The notes: generated by a model not told the origin, from the letters alone. A DNA stretch of 64,000 nucleotides from Torreya grandis (GCA_037957365.1 JARHVA010000001.1:13225001-13289000), one strand, 5' to 3'; counted from the first letter of the stretch, positions 9,963 to 20,623 are shown. Program-made: numbers and translations.

Positions 9963-11534
9963 TCAATCATGAAGACCAATAGAAGTTGAATGAAGATTCA
10001 ACTTCTCCTTCGTAACCGGCTTTGTTAGCATATCAGTAGGATTCTTGTCTGTATGGATTTTCTCTAGCTTCAACTCACCATCTTCCAATACCTGCCGTAT
10101 GAAGTGGTACTTTAGTTGTATGTGCTTGGTTCTTGAGTGAAAAGCTGAGCTCTTAGCTAAATAGATTGCACTCTGACTGTCACTATACAATCTGCAACTC
10201 CCATGCTCTCTTCCAAGCTCTTCCATGAACCGTGTCATCCATATCATCTCCTTGCTAGCTTCTGTGGCTGCAATATACTCTGCTTCTGTAGTTGACAAGG
10301 CAACAACCTTCTGCAACTTAGATATCCAACTAACCGCCGTTCCATCTACAGTAAAAACATAACCTGTAGTGCTCCTCCTGCCATCCAAATCCCCTGCCAT
10401 ATCTGAATCTACATAACCATGTAGAGAAGTATCTGAACCTCCATAGCACAAGTGTCTACTGCTGGTTCCTCTCAGATATCTAAGGATCCATTGAACTGCC
10501 TTCCAATGTTCCTTACCTGGATTAGCCATATACTTACTTACCACTCCCACTGCTTGGGCAATATCTGGTCTAGTACACACCATTGCATACATCAAACTTC
10601 CTACTGCGGAAGAATATGGAACCTTACTCATGTACTCTACCTCTTCATGTGAATTAGGACATTGTTCTTTACTCAACTTAAAATGTCCAGCCAAAGGTGT
10701 ACTTACCGGTTTTGCATCCTGCATATTAAACCTTTCCAACACCTTGTTCACATAATCTTCTTGAGACAATATCAACCTGTGATTTTTCATGTCTCTCTTA
10801 ATGCTCATGCCGAGGATTTTCTTAGCTGCTCCCAAATCCTTCATAGCAAACGTTTGAGCTAATTTCACCTTAAGCTCTGAGATATCCTGCATGTGAGACC
10901 CTGCAACCAGCATGTCATCTACATACAACAATAGAATAATATATCTACCATTATCAAATCTCTTGAAATATACACAATGGTCTAATTGACACCTACTGTA
11001 GCCATGCTCAGTCATAAACCTGTCAAATTTTAAGTACCATTGCCTAGGAGCTTGCTTGAGGCCATACAAGCTTTTCTTCAATCTGCACACAAACTTCTCC
11101 TTACCCTTGACCTCAAAACCTTCTAGCTGTTCCATGTAAATTTCTTCATCCAAATCTCCATGAAGAAACACTGTCTTAACATCTAGCTGCTCAAGATGCA
11201 AATCCTCAAAAGCAACCAAAGACAATACGACCCTTATAGAAGTCATCTTAACAACAGGAGAAAAAATCTCACCAAAGTCAATACCTGGCTTTTGTGCAAA
11301 TCCTTTTACCACTAATCTGGCCTTATATCTCATCTGTCCATCCTCACCTTCTTTCAACCTGTAGGTCCATCTGTTCTTCAGTGTTATCTTACCAGCTGGC
11401 AATTCAACCAAATCCCATGTTTGGTTCTCTCTTAAGGACTCCATCTCCTCAACCATGCCACGCTCCCACTTACTCCTGGACTCCACCTGTAATGCTTCTT
11501 CAAAACTCTCTGGTTCTCCACCATCAGTTAGCAA
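9963..11534 (-). CDS. pol: Copia-2 reverse transcriptase and RNase H (open 523 codons)
   Basis: This is the C-terminal third of the copia polyprotein and would copy element RNA into cDNA inside virus-like particles. RVT_2-type RT spans about residues 35-280: WTYRLKEGEDG then ARLVVKGFAQ near 75; LDVKTVFLHGDL with catalytic Asp118; SLYGLKQAPRQW near 155-166; and the intact YVDD box at 204-207. RNase H follows with YVDSDMAGD (Asp376), STTEAEY (Glu near 417), YSDSQSA (Asp452) and RTKHIQLKYHFIR at 468-480. No stop or missing catalytic residue is visible. The annotated Met is only the first in-frame one; the natural protein arises from a longer precursor, and a frameshift lies just upstream at about 11535-11580. 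Very high confidence in family; expression unknown. Confidence 0.95.
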   Translation of the reverse strand: MLTDGGEPESFEEALQVESRSKWERGMVEEMESLRENQTWDLVELPAGKITLKNRWTYRLKEGEDGQMRYKARLVVKGFAQKPGIDFGEIFSPVVKMTSIRVVLSLVAFEDLHLEQLDVKTVFLHGDLDEEIYMEQLEGFEVKGKEKFVCRLKKSLYGLKQAPRQWYLKFDRFMTEHGYSRCQLDHCVYFKRFDNGRYIILLLYVDDMLVAGSHMQDISELKVKLAQTFAMKDLGAAKKILGMSIKRDMKNHRLILSQEDYVNKVLERFNMQDAKPVSTPLAGHFKLSKEQCPNSHEEVEYMSKVPYSSAVGSLMYAMVCTRPDIAQAVGVVSKYMANPGKEHWKAVQWILRYLRGTSSRHLCYGGSDTSLHGYVDSDMAGDLDGRRSTTGYVFTVDGTAVSWISKLQKVVALSTTEAEYIAATEASKEMIWMTRFMEELGREHGSCRLYSDSQSAIYLAKSSAFHSRTKHIQLKYHFIRQVLEDGELKLEKIHTDKNPTDMLTKPVTKEKLNLHSTSIGLHD

Positions 11535-11571
11535 TAAATAATATAAGGAGAATATCTAATTGGAGGCTTAC

Positions 11572-11862
11572 TTACTCTTTCAGACCTCCTGGTGGGTGTC
11601 TTGGACTTGTTCTCAACAATCTGTCCACCCAAATTTTCTGACAGTGACCGACCTCGGCCATCTGTAGCCTGTTACTGGCCGACGCTGGTTCTTCTTGACC
11701 GACGTCGGTGCCTGGTCTGCCGACGTCGGTCTCTGTACGACCGACATCGGTTTCTGTGCTGCTGAAGCTGGTTCCTATCTTGCCGATGTCGGTCTCTGTG
11801 TTTTCCTGTAAGTGATTATTTCTTTTTCCTGCGAGCTCATTTTGGACCATAACTTCATCCAA
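11572..11862 (-). pseudogene. Copia-2 integrase-RT linker with heptad repeat
   Basis: Open 96-codon stretch between the integrase C-terminus and RT, in the same frame as the integrase segments. Its centre is a 7-residue repeat (TETDVGR, PGTDVGQ, with decayed relatives TETDIGK, IGTSFSS, EEPASAS) encoded by a 21-bp unit. Each good unit contains the palindrome CCGACGTCGG that also fills the LTR cluster. In known copia proteins this linker is a poorly conserved spacer, so the array need not have a protein role. A frameshift follows before the RT frame. The left boundary is only the first Met after a stop. Confidence 0.7.
11644..11800 (-). repeat. 21-bp tandem repeat with CCGACGTCGG cores
   Basis: Palindrome-like cores occur near 11647, 11678, 11698, 11719, 11740, 11761 and 11782, about 21 bp apart in the regular part. 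GACGTC is exact at 11701-11706 and 11722-11727; others are GACATC, GATGTC or GACCTC, as expected from CpG decay. Confidence 0.85.
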
Positions 11863-12444
11863 TTCACCATTGCTCTATCCAGACTGATCCAGCTTCCTCA
11901 TCTGATCACTGTACATCACTCTTTCATTGAAAACAACATCACGACTCCTGATTACCTTGTTAGTTCCTAGATTCCAAAATTTGAAACCAAAATCATCTGA
12001 GCCATAGCTAATAAACGTGCACCTCATAGACTAAGCATCAAGCTTCTTTCTATTTTCCTTATCTATGTGTACAAAAGCTTCACAACCAAAAACTTTGAGA
12101 TATGAGAGATCTACCTTTTTACTTGTCCATGCCTCTTCTGAAATTCCACCATCCAGAGCTGTAGAGGGTCCTTTGTTAATCAGGTACACTGCGGTGTCAA
12201 CTGCTTCTGCCCAAAACTCTAAGGGCAACCCTGCATGCAATCTCATACATCTTGCATGCTCCATGATAGTTTTGTTCATCCTTTCAGCAATACCATTCTG
12301 TTGAGGTGTCCTTGGAACCGTCCTTTACCTTCGGATTTTGTGAGTGTAACAATACCAGTTAAACTTAAGACTGCAAAACTCACCGCCATTATCAGATCTC
12401 AAGCACTTTAATCTTCTACCTGTTTCATTCTCAACCATAGCTTT
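11863..12444 (-). pseudogene. int: Copia-2 integrase core end and C-terminal region, with stops
   Basis: Continues the 12445-13611 frame after a stop. On the minus strand about 12440-12285 encodes [12 protein letters not shown], the conserved copia segment around the middle catalytic Asp of the DDE integrase, then PRTPQQNGIAERMNKTI carrying the catalytic Glu. The open part 12279-12031 gives FWAEAVDTAVYLINKGPS and YLKVFGCEAFVHIDKENR, the usual C-terminal copia integrase signature. By 11990-11900 the tail reads KFWNLGTNKVIRSRDVVFNE, also canonical. I see in-frame stops after FKI, in KIRR*R, after KLDA and after LDQSG, all in one frame. Integrase inserts the cDNA in the nucleus; this copy would be truncated. 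Confidence 0.9.
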
Positions 12445-13611
12445 CTAAATCTTAAAAGTCTCAAAAACATCAGATTTCTTTTTGATACAGTAGATCCATA
12501 CCTTTCTTGTGGCGTCATCTATGAATGTAACATAGTACCGTGATCCGCCAATAGAGGCTACCTGAGCCGGTCCCCACACGTCTGTGTGAACAAGCTGCAA
12601 CTTCTGCCTTTTCTTAGTAGACCCAGTCTTGAGAAAACTAACCCTTTTCTGTTTTCCAAATACACAATGCTCACAAAATTCTAGATCCATACTTTTCAAA
12701 TTTGAAAGCATACCTTTAGACTTAAGAATTGACATCCCCTTCTCACTCATGTGGCCAAGCCTTGAGTGCCACAATTTAGCATCCACATCTGAAGTAGATA
12801 AAACTGAAGGAGATTTGTTAATAACACAATTACACAAATAGAGAGTACCTTCTCTCTTACCTCTAGCCATAACGAGTGCACCCTTGGTCACCTTCCAAGA
12901 ATCTGCTGTGAGAGTTACTGTACAACCCTCATCACCTAGCTTACCTGCAGAAATCAAATTTCTCTTCAAACTAAGAACATGCATCACATCTCTCAACACC
13001 CATGTGTTGCCATTCTGCATCTTCAGCTGCACTTTACCTTTGCCAGTAATCTTACAAGGCTCATCATCCCCTAAGTACACTATTCCAAAATCTTTATGGA
13101 TATAGTCACTGAAATATTTCCTGTTAGGGGTAGCGTGGAAAGAAGCACCAGAATCTAATACCCAAGACTCTATATTATTATGCAGAGAGAAAATTAAAGC
13201 ATCCTGTGCAATACCTGCAATCTTGGCTTCTTCCTTTCCTTCGTGTTGGTTGTCCTCCTTGGGCTTTGACCAACAATCTCTGCTTATGTGCCCCATCTTT
13301 CCACAATTCCAACATTGTGGCTTCCTGCCATTTCTGGATTTAGATCTGCTTTTCCCCTTAGACTTGGATCTTGCTCTGCCTTTCTTGCTCTTCTCTTTTT
13401 GCCTTCCCCTGCTCTCAAAACTTAAAGCATTCCCGGATGCCTCTTCTGTGCTTTTCCTGCGTATTTCCTCATTCAAGATAACACTAACAACATCCTCTAC
13501 TTTCAAAATATTTGATGCAGATGCAGTATTACTTACTGCCATTACTAAGCCATGCCAGCTTTCAGGCAAAGAACATAATATTAAAAGAGCTTTTATCTCA
13601 TCATCAAACAC
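12445..13611 (-). CDS. gag-pol: Copia-2 gag C-terminus, protease and integrase N-terminus (open 388 codons)
   Basis: Middle part of the polyprotein. In order: end of gag with LCSLPESWHGLVMAVSNT (residues 12-30); a basic stretch rich in Lys, Arg and Ser; a CCHC zinc knuckle CWNCGKMGHISRDC at 100-113 that would bind element RNA; aspartic protease active site LDSGASFH at 152-159; the pre-integrase zinc region LWHSRLGHMS (His282 and His287) with CEHC at 313-316; and integrase entry HTDVWGPAQ (first catalytic Asp343) and FIDDATR at 364-370. All these key residues are present. The frame ends at a stop after FKI. Start is the first in-frame Met after a frameshift near 13618, not a true initiation site. 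Confidence 0.93.
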   Translation of the reverse strand: MFDDEIKALLILCSLPESWHGLVMAVSNTASASNILKVEDVVSVILNEEIRRKSTEEASGNALSFESRGRQKEKSKKGRARSKSKGKSRSKSRNGRKPQCWNCGKMGHISRDCWSKPKEDNQHEGKEEAKIAGIAQDALIFSLHNNIESWVLDSGASFHATPNRKYFSDYIHKDFGIVYLGDDEPCKITGKGKVQLKMQNGNTWVLRDVMHVLSLKRNLISAGKLGDEGCTVTLTADSWKVTKGALVMARGKREGTLYLCNCVINKSPSVLSTSDVDAKLWHSRLGHMSEKGMSILKSKGMLSNLKSMDLEFCEHCVFGKQKRVSFLKTGSTKKRQKLQLVHTDVWGPAQVASIGGSRYYVTFIDDATRKVWIYCIKKKSDVFETFKI

Positions 13612-14032
13612 TATATAATGAGCTTAATTGATTCACAATACCATTGAAATCATTCAGATGAGTAGAAATAGATCCACCTTCATTCATATGCAAATTAAAT
13701 AACTACTTCATAAGATATACCTTATTTGAAGCTGAGGGTTTTTCATACATATTTGCTAACGTAGTCATCAACTCTACCGTTGTTTTTGCCTGTGACAAAT
13801 TAGATATCACAATGGAGGCCAGACTCAGTCTTATAGACCCCAGATCCTTTCTATTAAGAACTTTCCATTCTTCATCCTCCATGTCCTTGGGCTTCTTTGC
13901 TATCCCACCTAACGGTAAGTAAAGATCCTTCTGATACAGATAGTCCTCTATTTGCATTCTCCAATGTTGGTAGTTCTTTCCATTAAACTTTTCCATTCTC
14001 AACTTACTTTCTTCTGCCATTGCTTCTCCCAC
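13612..14032 (-). pseudogene. gag: Copia-2 gag N-terminal part, with stop and frameshift
   Basis: The natural start is probably the Met of MAEESKLRMEKFNGKNYQHW on the minus strand near 14020; the upstream Met at 14032 is alternative. FNGKNYQHWRMQIEDYL is the typical DUF4219-type copia gag entry, followed by WKVLNRKDLGSIRLSLAS and NMYEKPSASNKVYLMK from the UBN2-type capsid domain. A stop follows YLMK at about 13703. The frame reads on through LFNLHMNEGGSISTHLNDF to a frameshift near 13618, where the next open part takes over. Gag forms the particle shell. The Copia-3 gag begins with the nearly identical MADESKLRMEEL. Confidence 0.92.
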
Positions 14033-14120
14033 TCAAACAGAAATCCCTGCAGAAACCCCTGTGAGCAACCTGTAATCAAAACACACTACACAGATCTGAA
14101 CCACCTGTTAGTGAACCTGA

Positions 14121-14132
14121 ACTTTGATACCA
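14121..14132 (-). other. Second, degenerate primer-site-like copy in Copia-2 leader
   Basis: Minus strand TGGTATCAAAGT begins 40 nt downstream of the functional-position primer site. Copia-3 has a matching duplicate 47 nt downstream. Role unknown. Confidence 0.6.
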
Positions 14133-14160
14133 ATTATCAAGCTCTGAACCTATAACCAAG

Positions 14161-14172
14161 GCTCTGATACCA
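14161..14172 (-). other. Copia-2 primer-binding site (initiator Met tRNA)
   Basis: Minus strand TGGTATCAGAGC, exact plant copia consensus, two bases inside the 5' LTR end. Confidence 0.95.
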
Positions 14173-14174
14173 CT

Positions 14175-14894
14175 TGTTGGGGGATCAAACCAACAATAGA
14201 TTACAATTGTGACAACAATAAATGCAAAATTAAATCAGATAGATAAGTAACTGAAATGATAAATAGCACAGAACAAGATATACAAGAAAACACCCTGAAA
14301 ACTTGTATTAAAACTCTTTACAATAGGAATACAATGAAGAAACTTCGTTCTTCCACACCTCTCTTAGATGCACACAAGATCTCTCACTAGATCTCTATTC
14401 TTCAAGAGCTCTCTCTCAATTACAATCAAATCCAACACCCTGGATTGATGCAACTCAGTACTGTCCTTCAAACATTTACAATGTTCTACTCTTACAGTTC
14501 TACATTCTACCAATCTAAGCTAAGAAGATCTTTCCTACATATAAAAATAGGAAACTTGAGCATGCTCTTACAACAAACAGTTAAGCCTCTTCAACAAGGG
14601 CTCTAAAAAATAGTAATGCTAATAATAGAGATGCAAGCTTGAATCCACAACTCAAACTTATCATGCAAACACTCGCTTCTGTCCACAGAAATAGCTTTCT
14701 GGACACGCAGGTAACCGACATCGATTCCTGCCTGTTCGCCTGTGACCGTCGCCGGCCGACCCTACTGTCGACGTTGGCGCCTCTGTAACTGCAACTGACT
14801 GACGTCAGTCGCTCCTGACCGACGTCGGCATCTGTGTAGATTCGAACCTGTTTTGTATGCTCCTTGGTGAAGCTTTTAGCTCCACACCCTAACA
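14175..14894 (-). repeat. Copia-2 5' LTR
   Basis: Same length (720 bp) as the 3' LTR, about 95.5% identical by eye. More than half of the differences fall in the palindrome cluster (about 14714-14832). Here GACTGACGTCAGTC at 14797-14810 is a perfect 14-bp palindrome holding TGACGTCA, a canonical bZIP site; other units have decayed (CCGACATCGA, TCGACGTTGG). The open frame 14581-14919 is LTR sequence. Confidence 0.97.
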
Positions 14895-14899
14895 TCACA
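14895..14899. repeat. Copia-2 target-site duplication, right copy
   Basis: TCACA, identical to 9165-9169. Copia-1 gag resumes directly after. Confidence 0.95.
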
Positions 14900-15235
14900 T
14901 TGAGACTTCTACTTCTCAAAAAGCATTAGTGGACTCACATCTTAAGTCTAAGGGGAAATCTAAGAGTAATAAGAAAAACACCCCTCTTCCATCTCAAAAT
15001 GCACATAATCTTATCAACACTACTTCATCTAAACCCAAACCATCTTCTAAATCCAAGAATAAGTATAACCTATCTTACTCCTATTATGGGGGGATTGGCC
15101 ATGAAGAGTTTAGGAATTTCAAGGGAATACAATCCTTAGATGATGCCATTATAAAACACAAGATCTCTATCTCCACTTGTTTGCCATCTCATAAGCATGG
15201 AAAAGAATTTAATATTATTGGGAGATCATAGTTAC
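14900..15235 (+). pseudogene. Copia-1 gag C-terminal part with decayed zinc knuckle
   Basis: Continues Copia-1 gag after the Copia-2 insertion; the 100-codon open stretch starts at 14929. It is rich in Lys and Ser (HLKSKGKSKSNKK, SSKPKPSSKSKNKY), the basic linker normal before a zinc knuckle, then LSYSYYGGIGHEEFRNF. This keeps the Gly-Ile-Gly-His spacing of CxxCxxxGHxxxxC but has lost all three Cys (Tyr, Tyr and Phe stand there). RNA binding by this copy is therefore unlikely. Confidence 0.75.
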
Positions 15236-16630
15236 CTATTTCAGATAGTTGGGTTCTAGATTCTGGTGTTTCACACTATATGATGTCTACCAAGGAGTCC
15301 TTTGTATCTCTTGGTCTGAGTTCTACTTCCAACATTGAGGTTGGAGATTCTTCCTTAATATATGGTAAGGGGAAGGGTAACATATAGCTAGATAGTGGCT
15401 GCTTCAATGATGCATTATATGTTCCAAACATCACCACCAATCTAATTTCAATGTATTAGATTTGCCATTTTGGTCAGGGTAAGATAGTGACTTTCACACC
15501 ATAGGGTACTGAAGTTTAAGCTTTGTTAGAGACACAAACACTCATTGCATCAAATGTTGATGATCATATTTCTCAACTTTATTATTTTTAGGGTTTTGAT
15601 TATACTCCTCCTTTAGGGATGTGTTTAATTTTTCATGTAGATTATAAGAGTTAGCTTTGGCATGAGAGATTTGGACACCTCAACTACATATATTTGAAAG
15701 AGTTGAGCACTCACAGTATGGTAAAGGGTCTTCCTATAGTCTCATGTCTTTATGGAATCTACCCTAATTATGCATTATGGAAACAACACTAAGATCCATT
15801 TCCTAAGGGCATGTCCACGAGAGCTTCTTCACCACTTGAGCTTGTGCACAGTGATTTAATGGTCTTTCCTACTCCTTTCAATAGAGTTAAATATGCACTT
15901 ACCTTCATCAAAAAATTATTGAGGTGAACTTAGTTTTATTTTCTTAGGTACAAGAGTGATGTATTTTCTCACTTCAAAGTCTTTAAGGTTTTGGTTGAGA
16001 AACACTCATTGAGTTGCATCAAAAAGCTTTGTACAAATAATGGAGGGGGGGAATACTTCAATCGAGAGTTCACTAATTTCTTAGTAGCCCATGGTATTAT
16101 TCACCAACATTCTATTTCACATACTTAGAATGGCTTAATAGAGAGGAACAATTAAACTCTGAAGGATATGGCTAATTGTATGATGCATTCATAAGATTTA
16201 CCTCATATTTATCTAATAGAGGTAGTTAATTATGTGAACTACATTCAAAATTTCACACCACATCGAGCACTTGAGCATATGGCTCTGAAGGAGGCTTGGT
16301 CTAGAATCAAGCTTGATGTCTCATTTTTTTGAGTCTTTGGGAACCTTGCTTGGGTGTTTGTACCAAAGAAGAAAAGGAAAGCATTGGACAAGAAGATCAA
16401 ACCTTTGATTTTTGTAATGTATTACAAGGACATGAGAGCTTATCATTATTTAGATCCTAATACTCATGATGTTCATTTTGAACTCATGTATAGTTTGATG
16501 AGCATTTCACATCTCATGATTCTTCATCTTCTTCCATGCCTTTTTATTCTTCTTTCCACTATTCACCTCCTCTCAAGAATTAATTCTTTGAGGAGAAAAA
16601 TTAGGGAATTATTGAGGAGGGTATAAAGGA
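15236..16630 (+). pseudogene. Copia-1 protease and integrase, multiply broken
   Basis: Protease: SWVLDSGVSHYMMST near 15247-15290 keeps Asp-Ser-Gly, with Val for the usual Ala or Thr. Pre-integrase: LWHERFGHLN near 15655-15690. Integrase: LELVHSDLMVFPTP near 15838-15880 holds the first catalytic Asp. NGLIERNN near 16130-16155 holds the Glu. Then NFTPHRALEHMALKEAWS, and from 16354 a 90-codon open stretch VFVPKKKRKALDKK...YHYLDPNTHDVHFE matching the integrase C-terminal signature (FVPKxxRxKLDxKxxxxxFxGY). Stops, mainly TAG and TAA in place of CAG, CAA or TGG, occur every few dozen codons. No function expected. Confidence 0.88.
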
Positions 16631-16839
16631 TGAGGATCTTCTTCACACTTATGTTTACATTATGCCTAGGTGGGCTCATACAATAGTTTATGAGACAACA
16701 CCCTTCATACAGGATCTTCCACCTACTTGAAATTGTCATACACATTCTATGGATATTGGACTTTTGTGTTAGGAATTTCTAGGTATCCACAATCCTTTTC
16801 ATAGGCTCATGGGATACATGAGTGGGATGATGCAATGAT

Positions 16840-18144
16840 AGATAAATATTTTTCATTGATGAATAATAACACTTGGGATTTGGTCACTCTTCTTAAGGGA
16901 ATAAATTTGATCAGGTGAAAATGGATTTGCCACACCAAGTATGAAGTTTATGGGTCTATAGACAAGTATAAGGCACATCTTGTTGTAAAAGGATTCTCAC
17001 AAGCTGAAGGTATTGACTACTCTAAGACTTTTGCACCCATTGCCAAGATGGATTCTATTCATCTTGTACTTTTTTTACTGCATCACAAGGTTGGCTAGTA
17101 TATCAGATAGACTTTAAGAGTGCTTTCTTACATAGAGACTTTTATGAAGAAATCTATATGAAATAACTTACTAGGTTTTTTCATGATTCTTCTCTTGTTT
17201 GTCGACTTAGGAGGTCTCTTTACAGTCTCAAATAGGCCCCTCAAGCTTGGTATGAGAAGACAAATTCATTTATTCTCTCCACTGGATTTATTCTCTACCA
17301 CTTTGATTTCATAGTGTATATTCAGTGTATTGGGGAAGACATTGTTATTCTGGTCTTGTATGTCGATGATCTACTTCTCATAAGTAGCTCCTCATTTCAA
17401 ATTCACACTATTCAGCAGGTACTTTTAGCATAGTTTGACATGACAGATCTTGGTCTTCTACATTTATTTCTTAGTCTAAAAATTTTATAGTTAGATACAT
17501 GGATCTATTTGAGTGAACATAAGTACACACTTCATCTACTTCAAAATTTTGGCATGAATGATTGCAAGCCAAATCCTTCTCCTTTTCAGTTTGGAGTGAC
17601 TCTCATTGCCTCTTGTATTAATCCACTTTGTGATCCTACATTGTATAGGCAGATGGTAGGGAGTCTTATGTATTTGACCCATACTCACATCAATATTTCA
17701 TTTTTAGTTGGTCTTATATCTAGGTTTGCACATGACCCTCATGATAGTCATTGGTAGGTTGCCAAGAGAATTTTAAGATATCTACAAGGCACTGCTCATT
17801 TTGGATTACACTACACCAGGGGTTCTACCCAATTAGATACAATGATTTAGATTGGGTAGGTTCTCTTGATGACAAATGTTCCACTTTTGGTTACATATTT
17901 TATCTTGGTTCTTCATCTATTACTTGGTTGTGTAAGAAGCATCAAGCTATTGCACTTTCATCTACAGAGACTAAGTACAAGAAAATAGTTATAATTAATC
18001 AATAGGTTCTTTGGCTTCAATAGTTGTTATTAGAGTTTGGATTCATGCAGGATTTACCTATTATACTTTGGTGTGACAACCAAAGTGTAATTTATATATC
18101 TTTCAACCTAATTGAGCATCAATGGACCAAGCAAATTGATGTAG
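16840..18144 (+). pseudogene. Copia-1 reverse transcriptase and first part of RNase H
   Basis: RT begins NNNTWDLVTLLKGIN near 16862 and continues KYKAHLVVKGFSQAEGIDYS and FAPIAKMDSI. Next come the altered catalytic region RLKSAFLHRDFYEEIYMK (the first catalytic Asp appears changed), RRSLYSLK, and an intact YVDD at 17359-17370. The open stretch 17509-17757 carries LMYLTHTHINISFLVGLISRF (usual YLTxTRPDIxxAVxxxSRF). RNase H follows with DLDWVGSLDDKCSTFGYIF, HQAIALSSTETKYK near 17940 and LWCDNQSVIYI near 18068-18100. The frame is interrupted by several stops, then by the insertion starting about 18145. Confidence 0.9.
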
Positions 18145-20313
18145 AGAATACACCAAGTTATCTCACTTATCCTTTTTTCTAAACCCTTTCCCTTATACAT
18201 TAGCTTCTTAGTTCAATTCCTCATGCATTGGCATAAATATTCATCTAGTTCTCATATATCTATCTAAGCTTTCATCTTGTTTATCAAGGGTTTCATTACC
18301 CTCTCTACCCTTTCAATCAATTCATAAACACTTTCTAGGTTTCAGTTCACTTCTCTTCACAACTCTACCACTTAGCTCACAATCCTTGTAGCCCTATCTT
18401 TGGTATTTTTGACCTTGTACATAATTATGACTTTACTAATCTAAAAATAAACTCTTCATACAATACCCTTTTCCACCAATTATCTACTTCCAAGGTTTCC
18501 AAACCTAACTCTATTCCCAAGGCACTTTATTTGACCTAAGTTGTTCTTTGATTAGGCCTATTAGCCCTTTCACCATCCTATTAACAGTCAGAGCTCTATA
18601 AACATATGAAAATGTACACTAAAATATTTAAACCTACATAATATCTTCAAACATGTAAAACCCCAACTACATACCAAATTTCAATCATTTATGATGGTGA
18701 AAACTATCTAGAAGTTCAAACCCTAGTTTAGGGGTTTCTTATCTCAGTCATAGGTTGAGAGCTTATAAATTAAAATATGGATGACTTAATGGGTTTAAAA
18801 TATTAAAATTTAGTTTTTTATGTCTTTAATAACCCAAATCATGTCTTCCAATAATTGGATTTAACATTCTAATCCACTATCACAACTTTCTACACCAATA
18901 TACAGTTGATTGTGCAAGAAAACAACATAACTATAAGCCTGTGTCTTTATGAGAATACACAACTCAAGATAATATGCCAATATAAGAATCTAGAAACCTT
19001 CAATAACATTCAAAATACTTACCTCAATCTACCATAACTCAAATTAGTTGATGGAAAGATCATTTCCTGTATAAAACAAACACATAGTCTGTGTGATCAT
19101 AATAAGGTTCTTGACAGAGTTTCTTTATCTATCCAATATGATTCTTGGAACTGATACGGATTAATTATTTTTAAATTAATCCAATATCAAAGAACATTAA
19201 TTCTTTAGTCACATTAATAATACAAGTTCAATGTTTTTTGTCTCATAACAACACAACATAGTTTTACATACAAAGAACAACTCCACAACAGGGGTCTATT
19301 CTTGAAAAGGTCTACATACAAAATTCTTTGAACAATATTCCTTTCAACATATTCTCTAAAATTACCTTATTCAATCATTAAATAACATTTGGGAACCATT
19401 TCCATTCTCATTCTTCACCAACAACACATATATGGTCAGCAACAAGAATAATTACTTCAAAATAGGGTATATAGGTCTGCAACAATATTTCTATGGATTG
19501 TATGTTTCAAAAAACATAGCCTCTAAACAAAATATTTATTAAAATTATCAAACAAGTTATCCAATAGAACACAATACTCATATATGCATATTCATAACAT
19601 AAAATATTCAAGGTTCTGTTCTCAACATAATACACAAAATTTTTGAACCTCACAACTTCCTTTCAAACAAAACAACATTAGATTTCGATCTCACTTGGAA
19701 AATTTTCCAATTTTTGGTCTTCCATCAACAAGCATATACGTAGATATAAACATAAACATTGACATTAGCAGGGTCTATATATAATCATTTCAACACAGGT
19801 TTCAAACATCAATCTTCCCCTTCATACAAGCTTTTTTTCTATCTACCATTCTTCCCATTCGAATGAAATAACTATCTAACATAACAAAATTGACTCCAAG
19901 GCTCCTAAAAAGAGTCATAACTGAATCTTGACTTCCTTTTCCTATGTTAAGGTCTTTTTTGCTTACATTACATTTTGTCTTGATTTTGCACCTTTGACAT
20001 ATTTAGAAACATGACAATTGACTCATGACAATTTATGAACCTATTACAATGATCAAAACCTTTAGACTCACTTGATATATATTTTCACATTCATAAATTC
20101 ATAGCAAATCCTTAGAAGAAGCTAATTAAGATTCAAATTTTCAAACATTACTTTTGGCAGGAAAATCAAAAATTCAAATTTTATGCATCTTTAGACAACC
20201 TAGACTCCACCTATGGACTACTTAGGACCTTTATCAACCATAAGAAACCTTATTGGACTCACTTAAGACAAAATTGAATCACTTTGGGATCCTTATAAGA
20301 TGCCCTTGCATCA
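18145..20313. mobile_element. Unidentified 2.2-kb insertion in Copia-1 RNase H
   Basis: Copia RNase H coding stops at about 18144 and its C-terminus resumes at about 20314. CAAATTGATGTAG (18132-18144) and CAAATTGAGGTAC (20314-20326) are near-copies that could be a target duplication of about 9-12 bp. The insert is AT-rich and I see no coding motif, no clear terminal inverted repeat and no LTR pair. It might be a DNA transposon derivative, a LINE fragment or a solo element; I cannot name it. Confidence 0.6.
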
Positions 20314-20475
20314 CAAATTGAGGTACATTTGCACTTCATTTGTCAACACATTCAAGATGATGTTCTTAGCTTGAAGTATATTCTAACTCAGCAATAATTT
20401 ACAAACATCTTCATGAAGCCTTTTACATCACCTCATTTCCTTAAGTTGCATGGCATGTTTGGGGTTTTATAAGTT
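20314..20475 (+). pseudogene. Copia-1 RNase H C-terminus
   Basis: Translation gives HLHFICQHIQDDVLSLKY then NIFMKPFTSPHFLKLHGM, corresponding to the usual DxHFIREKVxxxxLxLxY and DIFTKPL endings of copia polyproteins. One stop (TAA) lies after ILTQQ. It completes the polyprotein interrupted at 18144 and ends in a stop, about 160 bp before the polypurine tract. Confidence 0.85.
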
Positions 20476-20623
20476 GTCATCGGGGGGTGTTCATAGGACA
20501 TCTTCCATCTTCATTTCATGGATACATATTGTACATGAGTACTTTATCAGGCCTAGTTGCCAAGACTCATATTGTGGACATGGCGCTATTTATTTTTTAG
20601 CTTTTGTTATCCCCTAGCTCACT

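Larger units (their letters stand above)
9170..14894 (-). mobile_element. Copia-2: nearly complete Ty1/copia element
   Basis: 5725 bp with 720-bp LTRs at both ends, flanked by TCACA. It lies on the minus strand with a primer site next to 14175 and a polypurine tract next to 9889. A single polyprotein order gag-protease-integrase-RT-RNase H fills 14032-9963. By eye it has about five in-frame stops and two frameshifts; the RT/RNase H third is fully open. The LTRs differ at about 32 of 720 sites, all apparently transitions. It is inserted in Copia-1 gag. The element probably moved recently, or can still be helped in trans, but cannot make its whole polyprotein. Confidence 0.97.

Noticed and set aside
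14161..14172. Part of a tRNA gene
   Set aside because: Only the 12-base tRNA-complementary primer site is present; no cloverleaf or A/B box follows.
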